A stretch of DNA of 64,000 nucleotides, from positions 310,001 through 374,000 of the forward strand of contig MQVO02000010.1 in assembly GCA_001986395.2 (NCBI GenBank). Direction: 5' to 3'. How positions within the stretch are numbered: the stretch's first letter is position 1; every line of letters starts with the position of its first letter. Positions 32,796-46,290 of this stretch are shown here, one piece after another. The notes beneath the pieces are model-generated. The model saw nothing but the letters and a program-made list of their open reading frames with translations, did not search any database and was not told the DNA's origin. The DNA comes from Irpex lacteus. Lineage: Eukaryota > Basidiomycota > Agaricomycetes > Polyporales > Irpicaceae. A program made the translations under genes and the position numbers.

Positions 32796-35195
32796 ATGTC
32801 GGTGCTACGGCACTGGACATGTCTTATATGGACCTCGATATGGCTGGCCATACTCTCAAGTCTGAACTTGGCAGCAGCATTCGAAGTGCCGTTCTCGGAA
32901 ACCGACTATGACCGCCAAATATGCTCGGGAATGTGGGGAGGGAAGGATACGTATATCAATGGTATGTCAAGCTCTAATTCCGTGGAATACATTTAATCAA
33001 CGCAATTCAGTCACGTTTGGCGGTACCTCGCAGGGACAACTAGCTATGGTCATATATGAATGGAAAGACATGCAGTACCTCGGCAAGGTGACGTCCATGG
33101 TTGACGATCTTCTACCGGTAAGTGTCCACGTCTCGGTAAACTATTAAATATCCCCATATAACCCGCTATCACATAGCAGAAGACGTACGTCTGCACCGAT
33201 GACGCCGTAAGAGGCGGTTTCTGCGACAACTCCCAGCTCGGACGCTTCATCATCGACCTACCAACAGACAAGTCCATAAACCAAACAAGCTTCTGGACAG
33301 CAAGAGTTGGCTTTGGAGACTCGTCCAGCTCGTCCCCTCCCTCGAATGAAACAGTCGGCTCGAGTGGGTTCTGGGATAACCCTGAAGGTAATCCAACGCC
33401 ACCAGATGCAAACAGCGAATATACATCGCCTTGGAAGCGAGGGGAATTGGAGACACGCGCGCTGAACAGAAGACAAGACGCCTTGAACCCTAGTCCTAGC
33501 GGTATATTGCGATACAGCCAGCCTATCCAATACCTCGTGCGGAAGACTGGATACTACTGCGTTGGTACGTGTGCGAGGTTGGACAGAGATTACAGAATTC
33601 CATTGATGATTGACGCAGCGATTGTGCCGTTGAGAGTACGTCCCGCCAGCGGTAGCTCACCTACACCACGGCAGACGAACGATATACACCCCGACTACAG
33701 CGGAACGGTACTCTTCAAGAACAAGTTCTCCGGCAAGCTATCAGCATCTGACTATCCCAAAGTCAATGTGAGAACATCTCTGCGATTGTCGTGACACCAT
33801 ATTAACAACTACCAGTTCTACTTTGCGATGTTCATCGTATACACCATCCTCGCAGCAGCATGGGGCTTTCAATGTTGGCGGAACCTGCAAGACCTTCTAC
33901 CAATCCAAGTGAGTGGCTCCTTGGGAGTGACGGTAACCTCTCGTTCTTACGTTCGAGTAAGTACTACCTCTCTAGTCTATTGGGCTTCCTTGTCATAGAG
34001 ATGGTCGCAAATTGGGGTAAGCAGCACGTGAAACCAACGGTGATATTTCCTGACGTCTCCGATCAGCTTATTACCGGTATCTGAATGCTCACGGTAAAGG
34101 AGCGGCATCCACAGTCTTCCTTATTGTTGGTAAGTAAATATTAGAGCCCGAACGAAACATCGAGGGCATCTACTCACTTCACTCCAGTTGCAATCTTGGA
34201 CGCCGGTCGTAATGCCGGCTCGTTCTTCTTGCTACTTGTCGTCTCTCTGGGACTGAGCGTCGTGCGAGAGTCTTTGGGGAGAACGATGATACGTTGCCAG
34301 CTTCTAGCTGTTGCTCACTTCATCTTTGGAGGTGAGCGTTCTACACTAGTAGGAGTTTTATAACATCGACTGACCGAACACAGTTCTGTACGCCGTGGGT
34401 ATCGTCGAACTGGAGATGGAGTCTACATCTGCATTCGTTCTACTCCTGTTCGTCATCCCGCTAGCGTTCACACTCAGTGGATTCCTCCTATGGATCTTGT
34501 ACTCCTTGAACGGTACGCACTTGTGCTCTTATCAACCTTCACACAAACTTACTGGTCTGCCATGTATAGCGACCATTGTCCAGCTTGCCGCTCGCAAGCA
34601 ACGTTATAAACTGGGGATGTTCAAGTGGTTGTACAGAATCCTGATGATGACAGTTCTGATGGTCGCCATTTTCTTCGTCGTATCTTCGATGACGTTCTCG
34701 GGACGTCTTGCCGAAGGTCAGTGTTGTATCTCCTCTCTACATAACCCGACTTATATTCACCTCTAACGCGTAGATTATGGCGCTCGTTCATGGAAAGTGC
34801 AGTGGTGGCTGCTCGACGGCTGGCTATCCTTACTCTTCCTCGTTGACTTCATCGCTATCGCGTACCTCTGGCGACCAACGCCCAACAATCGCAGACTCGC
34901 AATGTTCGACGAACTTGCGCAAGACGAAGAGGACGCAGAGGACTATGACATGGAGGCCCTCGAGCGACGAACGGACGCAGACCAAACGTACCGACACGAC
35001 GACGACGATACAGCAACGCTCGTCGGACGGGGTCCCGGTTCTATCAATGACGATGCTGTCGTCTTTGAGATCGGAGACGAGGATGCTCAGGAGTTGAGCG
35101 ATGACGAGGATCCTGCGAAACGGCAGCGCAGACAAAATTCGAGACACACTGAGGGAGCAGCACATGAGAGGGAGGGATTGATGAAGGATGACTAG
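32796..35195 (+). CDS. Seven-TM GOST protein of the PTM1/GPR107 (lung 7-TM) family
   Basis: The ATG at 32796 opens a signal peptide (LIWTSIWLAILSSLNLAAA). A lumenal domain follows: ETDYDRQICSGMWGG, VTFGGTSQGQLAMVIYEW, KTYVCTDDAVRGGFCD and YSQPIQYLVRKTGYYCV. Paired cysteines and NQT/NET sequons support lumenal exposure. The seven-TM part starts at KVNFYFAMFIVYTILAAAWGF and continues over small exons: FFLLLVVSLGLSVVRESLG, FVLLLFVIPLAFTLSGFLLW, IATIVQLAARKQRYKLGMFKWLYRIL-type loop, ILMMTVLMVAIFFVVSSM and WWLLDGWLSLLFLVDFIAIAYLW. The cytosolic tail is strongly acidic (QDEEDAEDYDME, EIGDEDAQELSDDEDP). Yeast Ptm1 cycles through Golgi and endosomes; trafficking roles are proposed for GOST proteins. 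At least seven introns. Confidence 0.9.
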
Positions 35196-35500
35196 ACTTA
35201 GGAGAGGGACTGACGGACTTAGTTTGCTATCGTAATTGGAGGACCATACACTCTTTATTCCATGTATCTCATTTTCGCACTGATTCGTCTCCGTAATTTA
35301 TCTAGCTTTACTTGCACCTCTTATCCCAAGAAGAAAATACAAGCGATAAAGAGCCACAAAAATTGTGGTACATACGTATACGTCAGAGGCAAAACCGTTT
35401 CTAGATGATCAGACGTTCCTGCAGATAGGTAGGGAAGAAACTCGAACAGACCCACGGAAATGGCTAGTAGAATAGCAGTGTTTCGGACAATGTGGGCAAG
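35196..35500. other. Convergent 3' flanks
   Basis: About 305 bp between the PTM1-like stop and the cullin-repeat protein stop; A/T-rich 3' UTR-like sequence, no gene. Confidence 0.5.
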
Positions 35501-36532
35501 CTAGATGTCTGTCGCGTATTTATCAAGCTTCTTGCGTAGTGGTTGGTCAGGGCGTACTCCTACTGTCCTAAGCATAAGTGCCAGTTCCCCTGCCGTCTTG
35601 ACCCTATCATCAGGGTCGTACGCTTCCCCCTCCAGAAGATCCTTCACGGCTCGAGCAAGTCGACCCTTAGGAAGAGTCTTGTCGCCCTTGGCTGGTGGCT
35701 TCTTCTTTTTCCCTCCCTTTTTATTGACAGGGACAGCGAGTAGAGGCGCGATGACCTCTGTTCTGAATCTCCGCAGAGCCATAGATGACAGAGGGACAAT
35801 CCTATCCGGCGGACTCGCAGCCTCTGCACACGCCTCCGTCCTCGCCAGCACCTCCGCCGGTGCCCCCTCATACCACCCCCACTTCTTCAACTCCTCTACC
35901 CTCTTCTCCTTCAACCGCTTCTGAATCACGTCTCGAGCGTCGTTTTCCTGCAGTGACTTGGCAACAGCGTCGTAAAAGTCTGCAAGCCTTAACCATCCCT
36001 TGTCCTCGTCAACAGCGCGTTTCACATAATGTCGGTTCACGTAGTTGAGTAGTCTGTTGACCGACTGTGCACCGGCGGAATAGCGATGGAAGCAAGGGAG
36101 GAGATAGTGAATGAGGTCGGCATCGTCGTGAGGTGCACCGAGTAGGATCTCATGAGTAGTCTCAGCGTAGTACCGGTCTAGCTGTTCGTAAAGATCCGTC
36201 CCACTTGGTTTAGCGTCTTGAGGTCCACGTCCGGCAAAAGCTTTTCCAGATGGAGGAGGAGGTGCGTGAGGTAAGCCTGAGTCGGCTTGAGCAGTGAAGT
36301 AGTTATAGACGGCAGTGTGTACGCCCATGTGGTAGGACACCTCAATAGCTGGTGCCTTGGTCTCGTTACTGGTAGGCCCACGGACGATGTGGTCCAAAGC
36401 CGGTTGGAGATATCCCCACAACGCCGGTAGGGAAGCGGAGGGGTTTGCGCTCCCTGTCGAGGGGTTCGGAAGAGGTTTCACGACCTCGTTGATGACTGGG
36501 GTGTTCTCATCTGGATATTTGTCTCTTGACAT
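35501..36532 (-). CDS. Free-standing cullin N-terminal-repeat protein
   Basis: An intronless frame of 343 residues starting MSRDKYPDENTPVINEVV. Its middle resembles the first cullin repeats: HTAVYNYFTAQADSG, GTDLYEQLDRYYAETTHEI, DLIHYLLPCFHRYSAGAQSV and NRLLNYVNRHYVKRAVDED, followed by LADFYDAVAKSLQENDARD. In cullin-1 this region binds Skp1 and F-box proteins. Here the protein ends soon afterwards with a Lys-rich stretch (NKKGGKKKKPPAKGDK) and a helical end (RTVGVRPDQPLRKKLDKYATDI). The cullin homology domain and the neddylation site are absent, so it cannot hold Rbx1 as a normal cullin does. The frame stays open upstream to 37000, but that extension overlaps the end of RPB2 and looks non-coding. 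Confidence 0.75.
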   Translation of the reverse strand: MSRDKYPDENTPVINEVVKPLPNPSTGSANPSASLPALWGYLQPALDHIVRGPTSNETKAPAIEVSYHMGVHTAVYNYFTAQADSGLPHAPPPPSGKAFAGRGPQDAKPSGTDLYEQLDRYYAETTHEILLGAPHDDADLIHYLLPCFHRYSAGAQSVNRLLNYVNRHYVKRAVDEDKGWLRLADFYDAVAKSLQENDARDVIQKRLKEKRVEELKKWGWYEGAPAEVLARTEACAEAASPPDRIVPLSSMALRRFRTEVIAPLLAVPVNKKGGKKKKPPAKGDKTLPKGRLARAVKDLLEGEAYDPDDRVKTAGELALMLRTVGVRPDQPLRKKLDKYATDI

Positions 36533-36858
36533 GGTGGACCGACTGGTCACACGAGCAGAATTGCCAGTGAGATTGGCGTATACGGTGAATTGCAGGTTTG
36601 AGGAGACGGTGGTGGGAGGGGAAGTTAGAAAATTAACGATCGCTGGTTGGATGTTCCAACGGAACCAAAAGTTAATGAGCGCGCAGCCAATTATCAGCGC
36701 GCAAAGACCACTGTTCCTCCTCCTCGGATCGCTCTTACAAGAGAAATACGGTGCTGTCTGCACCGGCATGATATACATTAAGCTATGCATAGGTCGTAAA
36801 TACATTGAGTCGGGGACTCCACTTTTCAACGAAACATCAAATACCCCGATCGGAAGAA
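36533..36858. other. Spacer between RPB2 and the cullin-repeat gene
   Basis: About 325 bp: RPB2 3' flank and promoter of the downstream co-oriented gene. Nothing specific seen. Confidence 0.45.
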
Positions 36859-39800
36859 TTAATCTCGTATACGTCCCGTGGAGACTGTGTAGAGTCGAGC
36901 AGCGATGTTCATACTTTGTAATTCCTGATATATCATTATTGAGAATTGTATGTGGTAGATGAGCGAATGAGACATACCTGGAAGAGCAACTTGGCTGCAT
37001 AGGGAATATAAAGCTGTGAACAGGCTGTCTTGTTTTTGCATGACCGGCACTCGAATGTTTGCTTTTTCTAGAAGGGTGTCAGCAAAACGTTCCGTAGATC
37101 CAAACGCAAAACACTTACCAAGTTGGCGATAGCCGTCAAACCACAACTAAATTCCGACAGTCAGCAGAGCGCGTCAATACCGGCAGGATACACTCACATA
37201 TCGCAAACATGCAAGCGGTAGGCATCACTAGCCTCGAACAGACGTTCCTTCAAGAACGCAGCCACACCGTGCGAGATCATGCAATCACGTTCCATCTCTC
37301 CGAAACGAAGACCACCATCACGACTACGACCCTCCACCGGCTGTCTCGTGAGAATCTGCACAGGACCACGGGCACGCGAGTGAATCTTGTCGTCCACCAT
37401 GTGCTTGAGACGTTGGTAGTATGTCGGGCCAAGGTACACTTGCGCCTGCAGTTTGCGACCGGTGTGGCCGTGGTACATTACCTCGAGACCACGAGATTGG
37501 TAGCCCTCGGCGCGAAGGATCGCAGATACCGACTCTACAGTCAAATCCGTAAACGGCGTAGCATCGCCCTCGTTTCCGACAATCGTAGCGACCTTGGAGA
37601 GCAAACACTCGACCAAGTGTCCGATCGTCATACGCGAAGGAATAGCGTGGGGGTTGATGATGATATCAGGTGTAATACCCTCTGCAGTGAAAGGCATATC
37701 CTCCTGACGGTAGGTAATACCAATAGTACCCTTCTGACCGTGACGAGAAGCGAACTTGTCTCCGATCTGTGGAATACGTGTCGACCGTACACGAATCTTC
37801 ACGAACTTTTGACCCTCCGCATTTGTCGTGATCAGGACTTGGTCAATGATACCGTTCTCCGTGCTCTTGAGCGGAGTAGAGACGTCGCGACGGGTGTGAG
37901 TTCGTGTACGTTGACCGAGCTCCTCGCTGTCGGGAGGTATAGGCGCAGTCTTACCAATGATGATATCCTCGCCATTGACACCGGTACCAGGTGCGATAAG
38001 ACCATCGTCCTCGAGCTTGTCGTAGGTACCGTGCTTCATCCGTAGCGTCGTGTCTCGCGTGGGCTTCTCGAACTCCTCCAGCTGCTGTACTCCGCTCTTC
38101 TTCTCAAGGTCCATGTAACTCCGGTAGTACATACTACGGAACAAGCCGCGATCGATAGAGCTCTGGTTCATGATGACGGAATCTTCCTGGTTGTACCCGC
38201 TGTAGCAGAGAATGGCTACAATAGCGTTCTGACCAGCCGGAAGCTCTCGGAACTTCAAGTACTCCATCGAGCGAGTCGTTGCGAGAGGCTTCTGGGGATA
38301 GTAAAGGATGTTCGCCATTGTGTCCATACGGACTTGGTAGTTTGTGAGGTAGATACCCATCGCTTGTTTACCCATGGCAGATTGGTATGTGTTACGAGGC
38401 GACTGTAGAAGTGTTAAACATTGCTAATAAGCCATATTTTGGCGACTCACCTGGTTATGGTCAGGGAACGGAATAATACTCGCGCAAACGCCCAAGATCA
38501 TGCTAGGATGGATCTCGCAATGTGTGAAGGCATGGACGTTGAGCGGTGCCTTGATTCTTGCACCAGGATCGAACTCGCCGTTGTTCTTAACTGGAGGCTC
38601 CAGGCCAGCAGCCTGTAACCGCGAAGTCTCCAAGTCCTCAGGCGACATGCAGATCATGACCGTCTCCTCTTCCTCAGCATCCAGCATCTCGATAACTCCG
38701 TCACGGATGAGGTTCGTGAATGGGTAGGGATCGGTGAGCTGTTTGTCGGGATCTTCAGGGTCCATGACTGGGTTACCAGCAGCGTCGTAGAGGGGAATGC
38801 CGTGCGCGACCTTCTCGACGTGCTTCTTCCTGATCATGAGTTGCTGGTTCTCGACGACGAAGAGAGGTCGGCAGACTCGTCCAGCATCCGTGTATAACCG
38901 GAGCTCCCGCTCACGGATATCTCGAACGACAGACACTTCGGGACTGATGTCGTCCTTCCGGCGCAGCTTCTTGATAGTCTTCACCAGATTCGAGGCGTCA
39001 CGGTGCACGCCTATCCAGACACCGTTGACGAAGACCTTGGTACACGGAGTGGCGGAGTGAGCGTTCTCTTCGAGCGACTCGAGACCCCACTCCTCCAAGA
39101 ATTCGATGACGGGCGCAGAGATGGAACCAACAGAGATACACGACATGAGCGACAGATTCTTCACAAGACCACAGGCTTGACCTTCTGGAGTCTCTGCAGG
39201 ACACACCATTCCCCAGTGCGTATTGTGGAGCTGACGAGGCTTGGCAATCTTGCCTTCACGACCGAGAGGAGTATTGCAGCGACGCAAGTGAGAGAGAGTG
39301 GATGCGTAGGTGTACCGATTGAGCACCTGAGATACACCAGCCTTCGCCGACATAGACTTCTTCTGGTCACCCCAGTTACCCGTGGCGAGCGAGTACTTGA
39401 GGCCGTTAGTGATAGTGTTGTGCTTAACCGCCAAAGACAAGTTGAACTCTTTGTGGGTTTCCACGCACTACCGTATGTGTCAGTCGCAAGTAACAATCGA
39501 AGTACGTGGGAAGCCCACCTTCTGCAAGTACCGATATACGTCCCTGGTCAATTTACGGAAAAGCATACGGAAAAGGTTGGCCAGCAAAGGACCAGCCAAG
39601 TCCAATCGCTTCTTGCCGAAATGGTCACGGTCATCCAAGTCTCTCCTCTCGAGAGCAGCAAGCATAAGACGATGGATCATGTAGCCAAAGAAGTACGCCT
39701 TCTTCGATTCAGCGCCCTCGGCCATCGAGATATGTGGCAACATCTCCTTCTGCAGAATCTCTTGTGCGTAGCGCAGACGACGCTCACGGTTGAGACCGGT

Positions 39801-41085
39801 GGTCGTCCCACGGTTACCGATGAAGTCAAGAGCCACCTGAATAAGTTCAGAAGCTGACAGTTACGGCTGTGAAGAAGCATACAGACCTCTCGGTCCTGGA
39901 TGACGAAACCATCGTCGATACATGGCTTGAGCATCTCGAGCATTTGGGCATCTTGCATGTCGTAGCAAATGTGCTCCAAAATATCACGATCGGAGATGAC
40001 GCCGAGAGCACGGAAGACGACCCAGATGGGTATGTCGACCTTAATATATGGGATCGTCGCTTTCATAACGTTACCCAACTGTGTGAGTGAATGCATCAGT
40101 ACGCAAGCGATGCAGCACTGGTGTTTGTCTGCTCGCCACTTACCGAGCGCTCCTGGTTTCGGTGGTAGAGCTTGACTTGGAACTGACTGATGGTCTTTCC
40201 GCCCTTCTCCACCGCACTACGAATTTCAGCGAGGAAATTTATAGGAGACGGCTGAGCTTTGGCGAAGACATAGACGTGATTCGTGGCCATGCGCTCCTGG
40301 GCAATAAGCACTTTCTCCGAACCGTTGATGACAAAGTATCCTCCTGAGTCGTACGGACATTCGTTCAAGTCGAACAGTTCCTTGTCTTTCAAATCGCGGA
40401 GGATACAGAAAGTGGATTGCAGCATAATGGGAACCTGATATATCGTCAAAGGAAAGGCACATAACAGGTGAGGGTGGCCACTGACCTTGCCTATCCAAAC
40501 CTTCCTCGTATCGTCGGCAGACTCGTGGTGTTCAGGCTCCCAGATCATGTCTCCAGTCATACTATCCGGATCCTCTCTACCAATCAACACCCTCTTCTTC
40601 ATCTCGACATACAACGGTGATGAATACGTGAGATTCCTCAGCCGGGCTTCTTGAGGGAAAATGGGCACAACCGAACCATCCGCCTCCGTAACTGTAGGTC
40701 GTGACAGATAGATTTGACCGAACTTGATTTCGTACCGCCTCGTGACGTCTGCCTCATGTCCAGTATGCTGGTCCGCTTGGTCGAGGATGAGGTCGGCGTT
40801 CTCGTCCACCAGTTCTTGCATAGTATTCTGGACAAATTCATCGAAGGAGTCGAGTTGCTGTCGGACGAGACCTTTCTGCGCGAAGAAGCCACTGATAACA
40901 GCCCAGCAGTCGTCCTCCGTAATCTCCTCATACTCCTCTTCCTCCTCGTCCTCCATGTCGTAACCAGTGTCATCGTACGAGTATGCGGCACTCGATGGGT
41001 CAAAATCCATAGCTGTCAATAAGTATGAAGTGCCAGTGAGCAAAATCGTTTAAAGAGGCCAATTGCGAGGCATACCAGACGCCAT
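36859..41085 (-). CDS. RPB2: RNA polymerase II second-largest subunit RPB2
   Basis: Core catalytic subunit of Pol II, nuclear. The first exon is only 10 nt (41076-41085, MAS plus one base) and splices to 41012 to give [18 protein letters not shown]. Then come an acidic N-terminus and the family blocks in order: [186 protein letters not shown] and [12 protein letters not shown]. The C-terminal zinc site is spread over small exons: HVCDICGL and [12 protein letters not shown], then [21 protein letters not shown] and a short extra tail ending GRIRD. The length is normal for the family. At least nine introns. The best gene in the window for species identification. Confidence 0.98.
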
Positions 41086-41520
41086 TTTGACTGTGGTCAA
41101 TGCAGATTTCTAGCACGAAGAAGGCGTAAAGGTCGTGGGTGCAGCAAATTTTGACTCTTTCAGAGTAGCCAGGCACCAGAAAGAAGCACAGTGATTGTTC
41201 AGAGAGGAACACGAAAGTTGGTGGCGGACGACGACAAACGAGGTGGTCGTCGCTGACGAACTCGTGCAGACCGAGTTTCTGGGAATTTCGGCACTTTCGA
41301 TTACTAAGAGCGTGACTTATCGATATAATTATACACTTAGAATTTGAATAGTACCATTAATGGAGTTATATAAGCGCTAAAATACAAATACTACTCGAAA
41401 TTACCGCGATCGTTCTTCGTCAGTAACCTGTTCGACAGTGGACCAAGTAGTTCCCTAGGTGTTCGTGAATCTTCGCTGAAATTTCCTGGATCATCTCTAG
41501 GACTACATGAAGACACCTCG
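41086..41520. other. RPB2 promoter and fructosamine kinase 3' flank
   Basis: About 435 bp, AT-rich in 41290-41400, with no open frame of note. The part next to 41085 should hold the RPB2 promoter. Confidence 0.5.
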
Positions 41521-42686
41521 TCACTCTGGAATCGCCTTCAATAACCTATCCATCTTTGCCCTCGCGCTTCCAGCATAACCACCCTAACACAGCGAATTCG
41601 AGTCAGCTCTCAGATCTCAGATCTCAGTATTCATTATTCAATCCAGCGGAACCGAGAGACACGTACTCCAAATAACACGGTGTGGTTCAAATAATGATAC
41701 AACTCGTACAGATCTTCGCGAAGCTCGTATTGATCCTCAGGTTCGCTCTTCGGCAGATACTGATGGTATGTGGTGAAGAAAGACTTGGGAATGCCACCAA
41801 AAATGCGTGCAATAGCAAGGCTAATCATATGACTGGTGAGTTAGCTTGAAATGCAGTTAAGGTCCTCATCAGCTCACTCTGCTTCGTTATGTCCGAAATA
41901 CGCTGATGGGTCGAATATTACAGGTTCACCGGTGTCCGTATCTACACCAGTGTTACCACTCTTGAGTGAATGTTCCGTCAGCGAGTGGACCGCACTTCTG
42001 AAGCCGTTGAAAACTTACCCAAAGGTCGCCATGAAGTAACACCGGCTCTACGACCAATGCTCCTAACAGGGCTGGGATGACTCTAAAATGTTCATGAATA
42101 CTACGTACTTGCCCACAGGGTTTAGTGAGTACTCCTACCTCTTTCGAACCTGTTCGCCTTTATTACATAACTCGCTGTACTCTCCTCTTGCTTTCAGCTT
42201 GTCAAGCAATCCTCCAATCAAAGCGTCATAACACTCCTCCCAAGAGTTGTACCAGCCATTATCCTGCTTCGTTCTCCCGCAAAACGTAGGAACGGCAAAA
42301 CCAAACCCATTCGTGCTCTTGTAATTGTGCATTTCTAAGGCAAGCCTCTTCGCTAACTTCTTTGCCGCCGAGTCGGTGAGCGAGCCAATATTCTTGTATT
42401 CGGACACGAAATAAGGCTTTCCAACGTCCCCCTGATGTTCAGCTGTCTCTTCGTCAATAATTCCGCATTCTATCAGCTGAGGTGCCAACCCCGGCGCCGC
42501 AATATGCATCGCCTTCAGAGCTTCAGCCTCGCCGACAAACTGCTCCTTCTCTGAGATCGATCCTATCTTTGTGAAGTAGGCCTTCCCGTTCGAAGATCGG
42601 ACATACGGTTCACTAGTGTGGAAATCAACGTCCACAACACCTTCGTGGCGTTTGATGGCTCTCGCAATGACTGGATGGACGTTCAT
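41521..42686 (-). CDS. Fructosamine/ketosamine-3-kinase
   Basis: Phosphorylates ketosamine adducts on proteins, leading to deglycation; cytosolic. The start MNVHPVIARAIKRHEG leads into a kinase-like N-lobe: KAYFTKIGSISEKEQFVGEA (Lys and Glu of the ATP site), then EALKAMHIAAPGLAPQLIEC, GKPYFVSEYKNIGSL, LAKRLALEMHNYKSTNGFGF and the substrate-side VPTFCGRTKQDNGWYNSW. The active site is spread over small exons: VLLHGDLWSGN (catalytic Asp and Asn) and VIFDPSAYFGHNEAE, as in PF03881. Later exons give SLAIARIFGGIPKSFFTTYH, LYELYHYLNHTVLFG and GYAGSARAKMDRLLKAIPE. The length of about 300 residues is normal for the family. The gene is divergent from the OYE gene. Confidence 0.92.
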
Positions 42687-43167
42687 GGTGGGTGATAGAG
42701 GGGTTCTGATATTCCCGATTATCTGCTGTAAATGATGAACTCGTCTAGGCTCAGCTTCTCAAGTAGCTGGAATCTTCATTGGTATTACCTTCGTCCACTT
42801 ATTCAAATTTGTACGCGAGGCAAGACACAACTTGAGTGACTGGTTGGGAGTGACAATTACCACGGACAACTTGAAGTAAGTAGTCTCCAATACAGTAACT
42901 GTGAAAGCGCTTGGTGACGTCGTTCGGACAGCCGCCGCTTCCGACAGCTTGGCTGACCAAGCTTACAAGCCGCGCGAGACCGTCGATCGATTACTACACG
43001 CATAGGAAATCCTCAGGAATTCGGTCACGGTCAATCGCGAGATCGACATGTTTGCCAGCCTACGATTTACTTATAAAAGCGGATCAAACTCAACTTTGAG
43101 AGCAATCATCCTGCCCTCGTACGGCTTTCCCCACAAGTCAAAGTTTCATCCATCTGCCTCGCGACAA
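42687..43167. promoter_or_regulatory. Divergent promoter region, fructosamine kinase / OYE
   Basis: 481 bp between two divergent ATGs. A TATA box (TTATAAAAGC) at 43071-43080 is about 90 bp above the OYE start at 43168. No equally good TATA was seen for the kinase side. Confidence 0.5.
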
Positions 43168-44791
<1,624 letters not shown>

Positions 44792-45043
44792 TGTCTGCTG
44801 TTTTCCTTCGACTCGAGCGTCGATAGTAGACGTCCCTGACATGTATTCTGGAGTTTCATTTGTAGCACTCGCTGCTTGATTTCAATAACTAGAACGGTTT
44901 GAATCAATATGGGTATTCTAGAGGATATATCTTTGAATACTATGAACAAAGTCCAGTGTGGATAGCAAATAAGTTATGAAGAAGTTAGAATGCACGGATT
45001 CAACAATAACGAAGCGACTACACAATGCAGAGCGGTACCGTGC

Positions 45044-46047
45044 TCAACCAATCTCTGCCCATACGTCTTCTGCGTCTCTGTCTTGGACGGCCTGCACAGC
45101 TCTAGGCATCGGGGTCATAGCAGCGTTCCTTTGCTCTTGCTCAGCATCGAAGATCAACGGTCTCCGCAAGTCGCTGGCCGGTTCTTCGCCCTCCATGTCG
45201 ATATCAAGGTTGAAATTCCGTCTTCGAGAGAGGTCGATTGGTTTTGGACGGGAGAATATCGACTGGCCAGATCTGGATATATTGTGAGTTCCATGAGAAG
45301 TGAAAAAAATATAGGCATTACTCACTGTCTCATCATGGCTGCCAGTCTCCCGAACTGCAGCACATTACGGGCAACAAGTAACAGGGTATCCAACAACTCT
45401 TCCTCCTTACTGGGATCGTTGCAGCCCGAGAGGAAAATAACGAGAAGGGTTATAACACAGAATGCTGTGAGAATGAGATCCATGATGTTGAAGGCCGACT
45501 TCCAGAATTGCTGTGTGATGGAATGAGCGTTCCGAAGCATGATATATCATTTTCAACTGAGCACGTACCCGACCGAAAGCCACGACCCGTATTGAAACTT
45601 CCAAGATCATCGCCCCGTTAATGATCAACTCCAGGATATAGAACGGCAGTGTCGGACAGTCGTTCGTTAGACTGAGCACCACGGTTGTGACAGACAACGC
45701 CGCCATAGCCAGGTACAGTATAATATACGACCTCGAGTGCACGAATCTGTTCGCGATACCCTTCGCGATTTCGTCTTTGGACATCGTGTATATTGAACGC
45801 GTTGGCCTGGTCACAACAAAGCAAGATTGCTAATCAATACATATTGGAGGGGTGGCATAAGCTGGCAAGACACCAATGAAGTAACGGACACGTACGCCGG
45901 TATAGATGGTGCACCGCCACTTTCGTACAGTGGCTCGCCCTCACCGAGTTCAAGATCGCTTTCGATGCGGCCCTCATCGTTGGTCGCCATGGCGGACGTC
46001 GTCGATGTGGTTCTCGTGAACGAACGAGTCTTGCGCAGACTCGCCAT
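45044..46047 (-). CDS. Voltage-sensor-only (ion-transport-like) membrane protein
   Basis: About 235 residues over four or so exons. The start MASLRKTRSFTRTTS is followed by an acidic loop (ESDLELGEGEPLYESGG). After SIYTMSKDEIAKGIANRFVH come four hydrophobic segments: YIILYLAMAALSVTTVVLSL (S1), LPFYILELIINGAMILEVSI (S2), FNIMDLILTAFCVITLLVIF (S3) and LLDTLLLVARNVLQFGRLAA (S4-like, with Arg residues facing one side), then MMRQSGQSIFSRP. There is no pore helix, so it is a voltage-sensor domain alone, as in Hv1 and a widespread fungal family whose LLLVxRNxxQFGRL and SGQSIFSRP motifs I recognise. The cytosolic C-terminus is acidic and Gln-rich. S1 lacks an obvious central Asp of the Hv1 selectivity type. 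Function unknown. Confidence 0.8.
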
Positions 46048-46105
46048 TCCGAGTCGACCGTCGTGGCGCAGTTCTGGAATACCAAACAAAGACAAATAGG
46101 ACGAA

Positions 46106-46290
46106 CGCTAGCTCGGGATGGTCCGAAGCATGATCACTCAAGAAAGTAGTCTCGTTCCCAGACGTCGGACGTCGCCGAGGCTCCGTCCCCATTAGGCCAG
46201 CGGACTTCGAAAAACATTGGGACGTCCGCCTACCTAAGGGTCTGGGGTTTTCGGTAGAGAGGGGTGTAGATCAATCCGGAGCGCCCGTGT
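46106..46290 (+). repeat. Dispersed repeat, copy A
   Basis: Inverted relative to copy B at 47104-47245. Two blocks match exactly in reverse complement: 46253-46280 with 47110-47137 (28 nt) and 46200-46217 with 47173-47190 (18 nt); the sequence between them is diverged. Its left end, 46106-46132, also matches copy C at 49395-49421 in the same orientation (23 of 27 nt). It starts 59 bp above the voltage-sensor gene ATG, so it lies in that gene's promoter or 5' UTR. Confidence 0.8.

Noticed and set aside
35501..37000. 499-codon extension of the cullin-repeat frame
   Set aside because: The extra 156 N-terminal codons run through the spacer and overlap the last RPB2 exons. They have no family-like sequence, and the Met at 36532 gives a sensible start.
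37209..38045. 278-codon plus-strand ORF antisense to RPB2
   Set aside because: It mirrors the minus-strand RPB2 reading frame, whose codon bias keeps the antisense frame open. RPB2 motifs are unambiguous and the antisense product is Arg/Thr/Leu-rich without any domain.
39003..39857. 284-codon plus-strand ORF antisense to RPB2
   Set aside because: Same reason; it also crosses an RPB2 intron and has no recognisable content.
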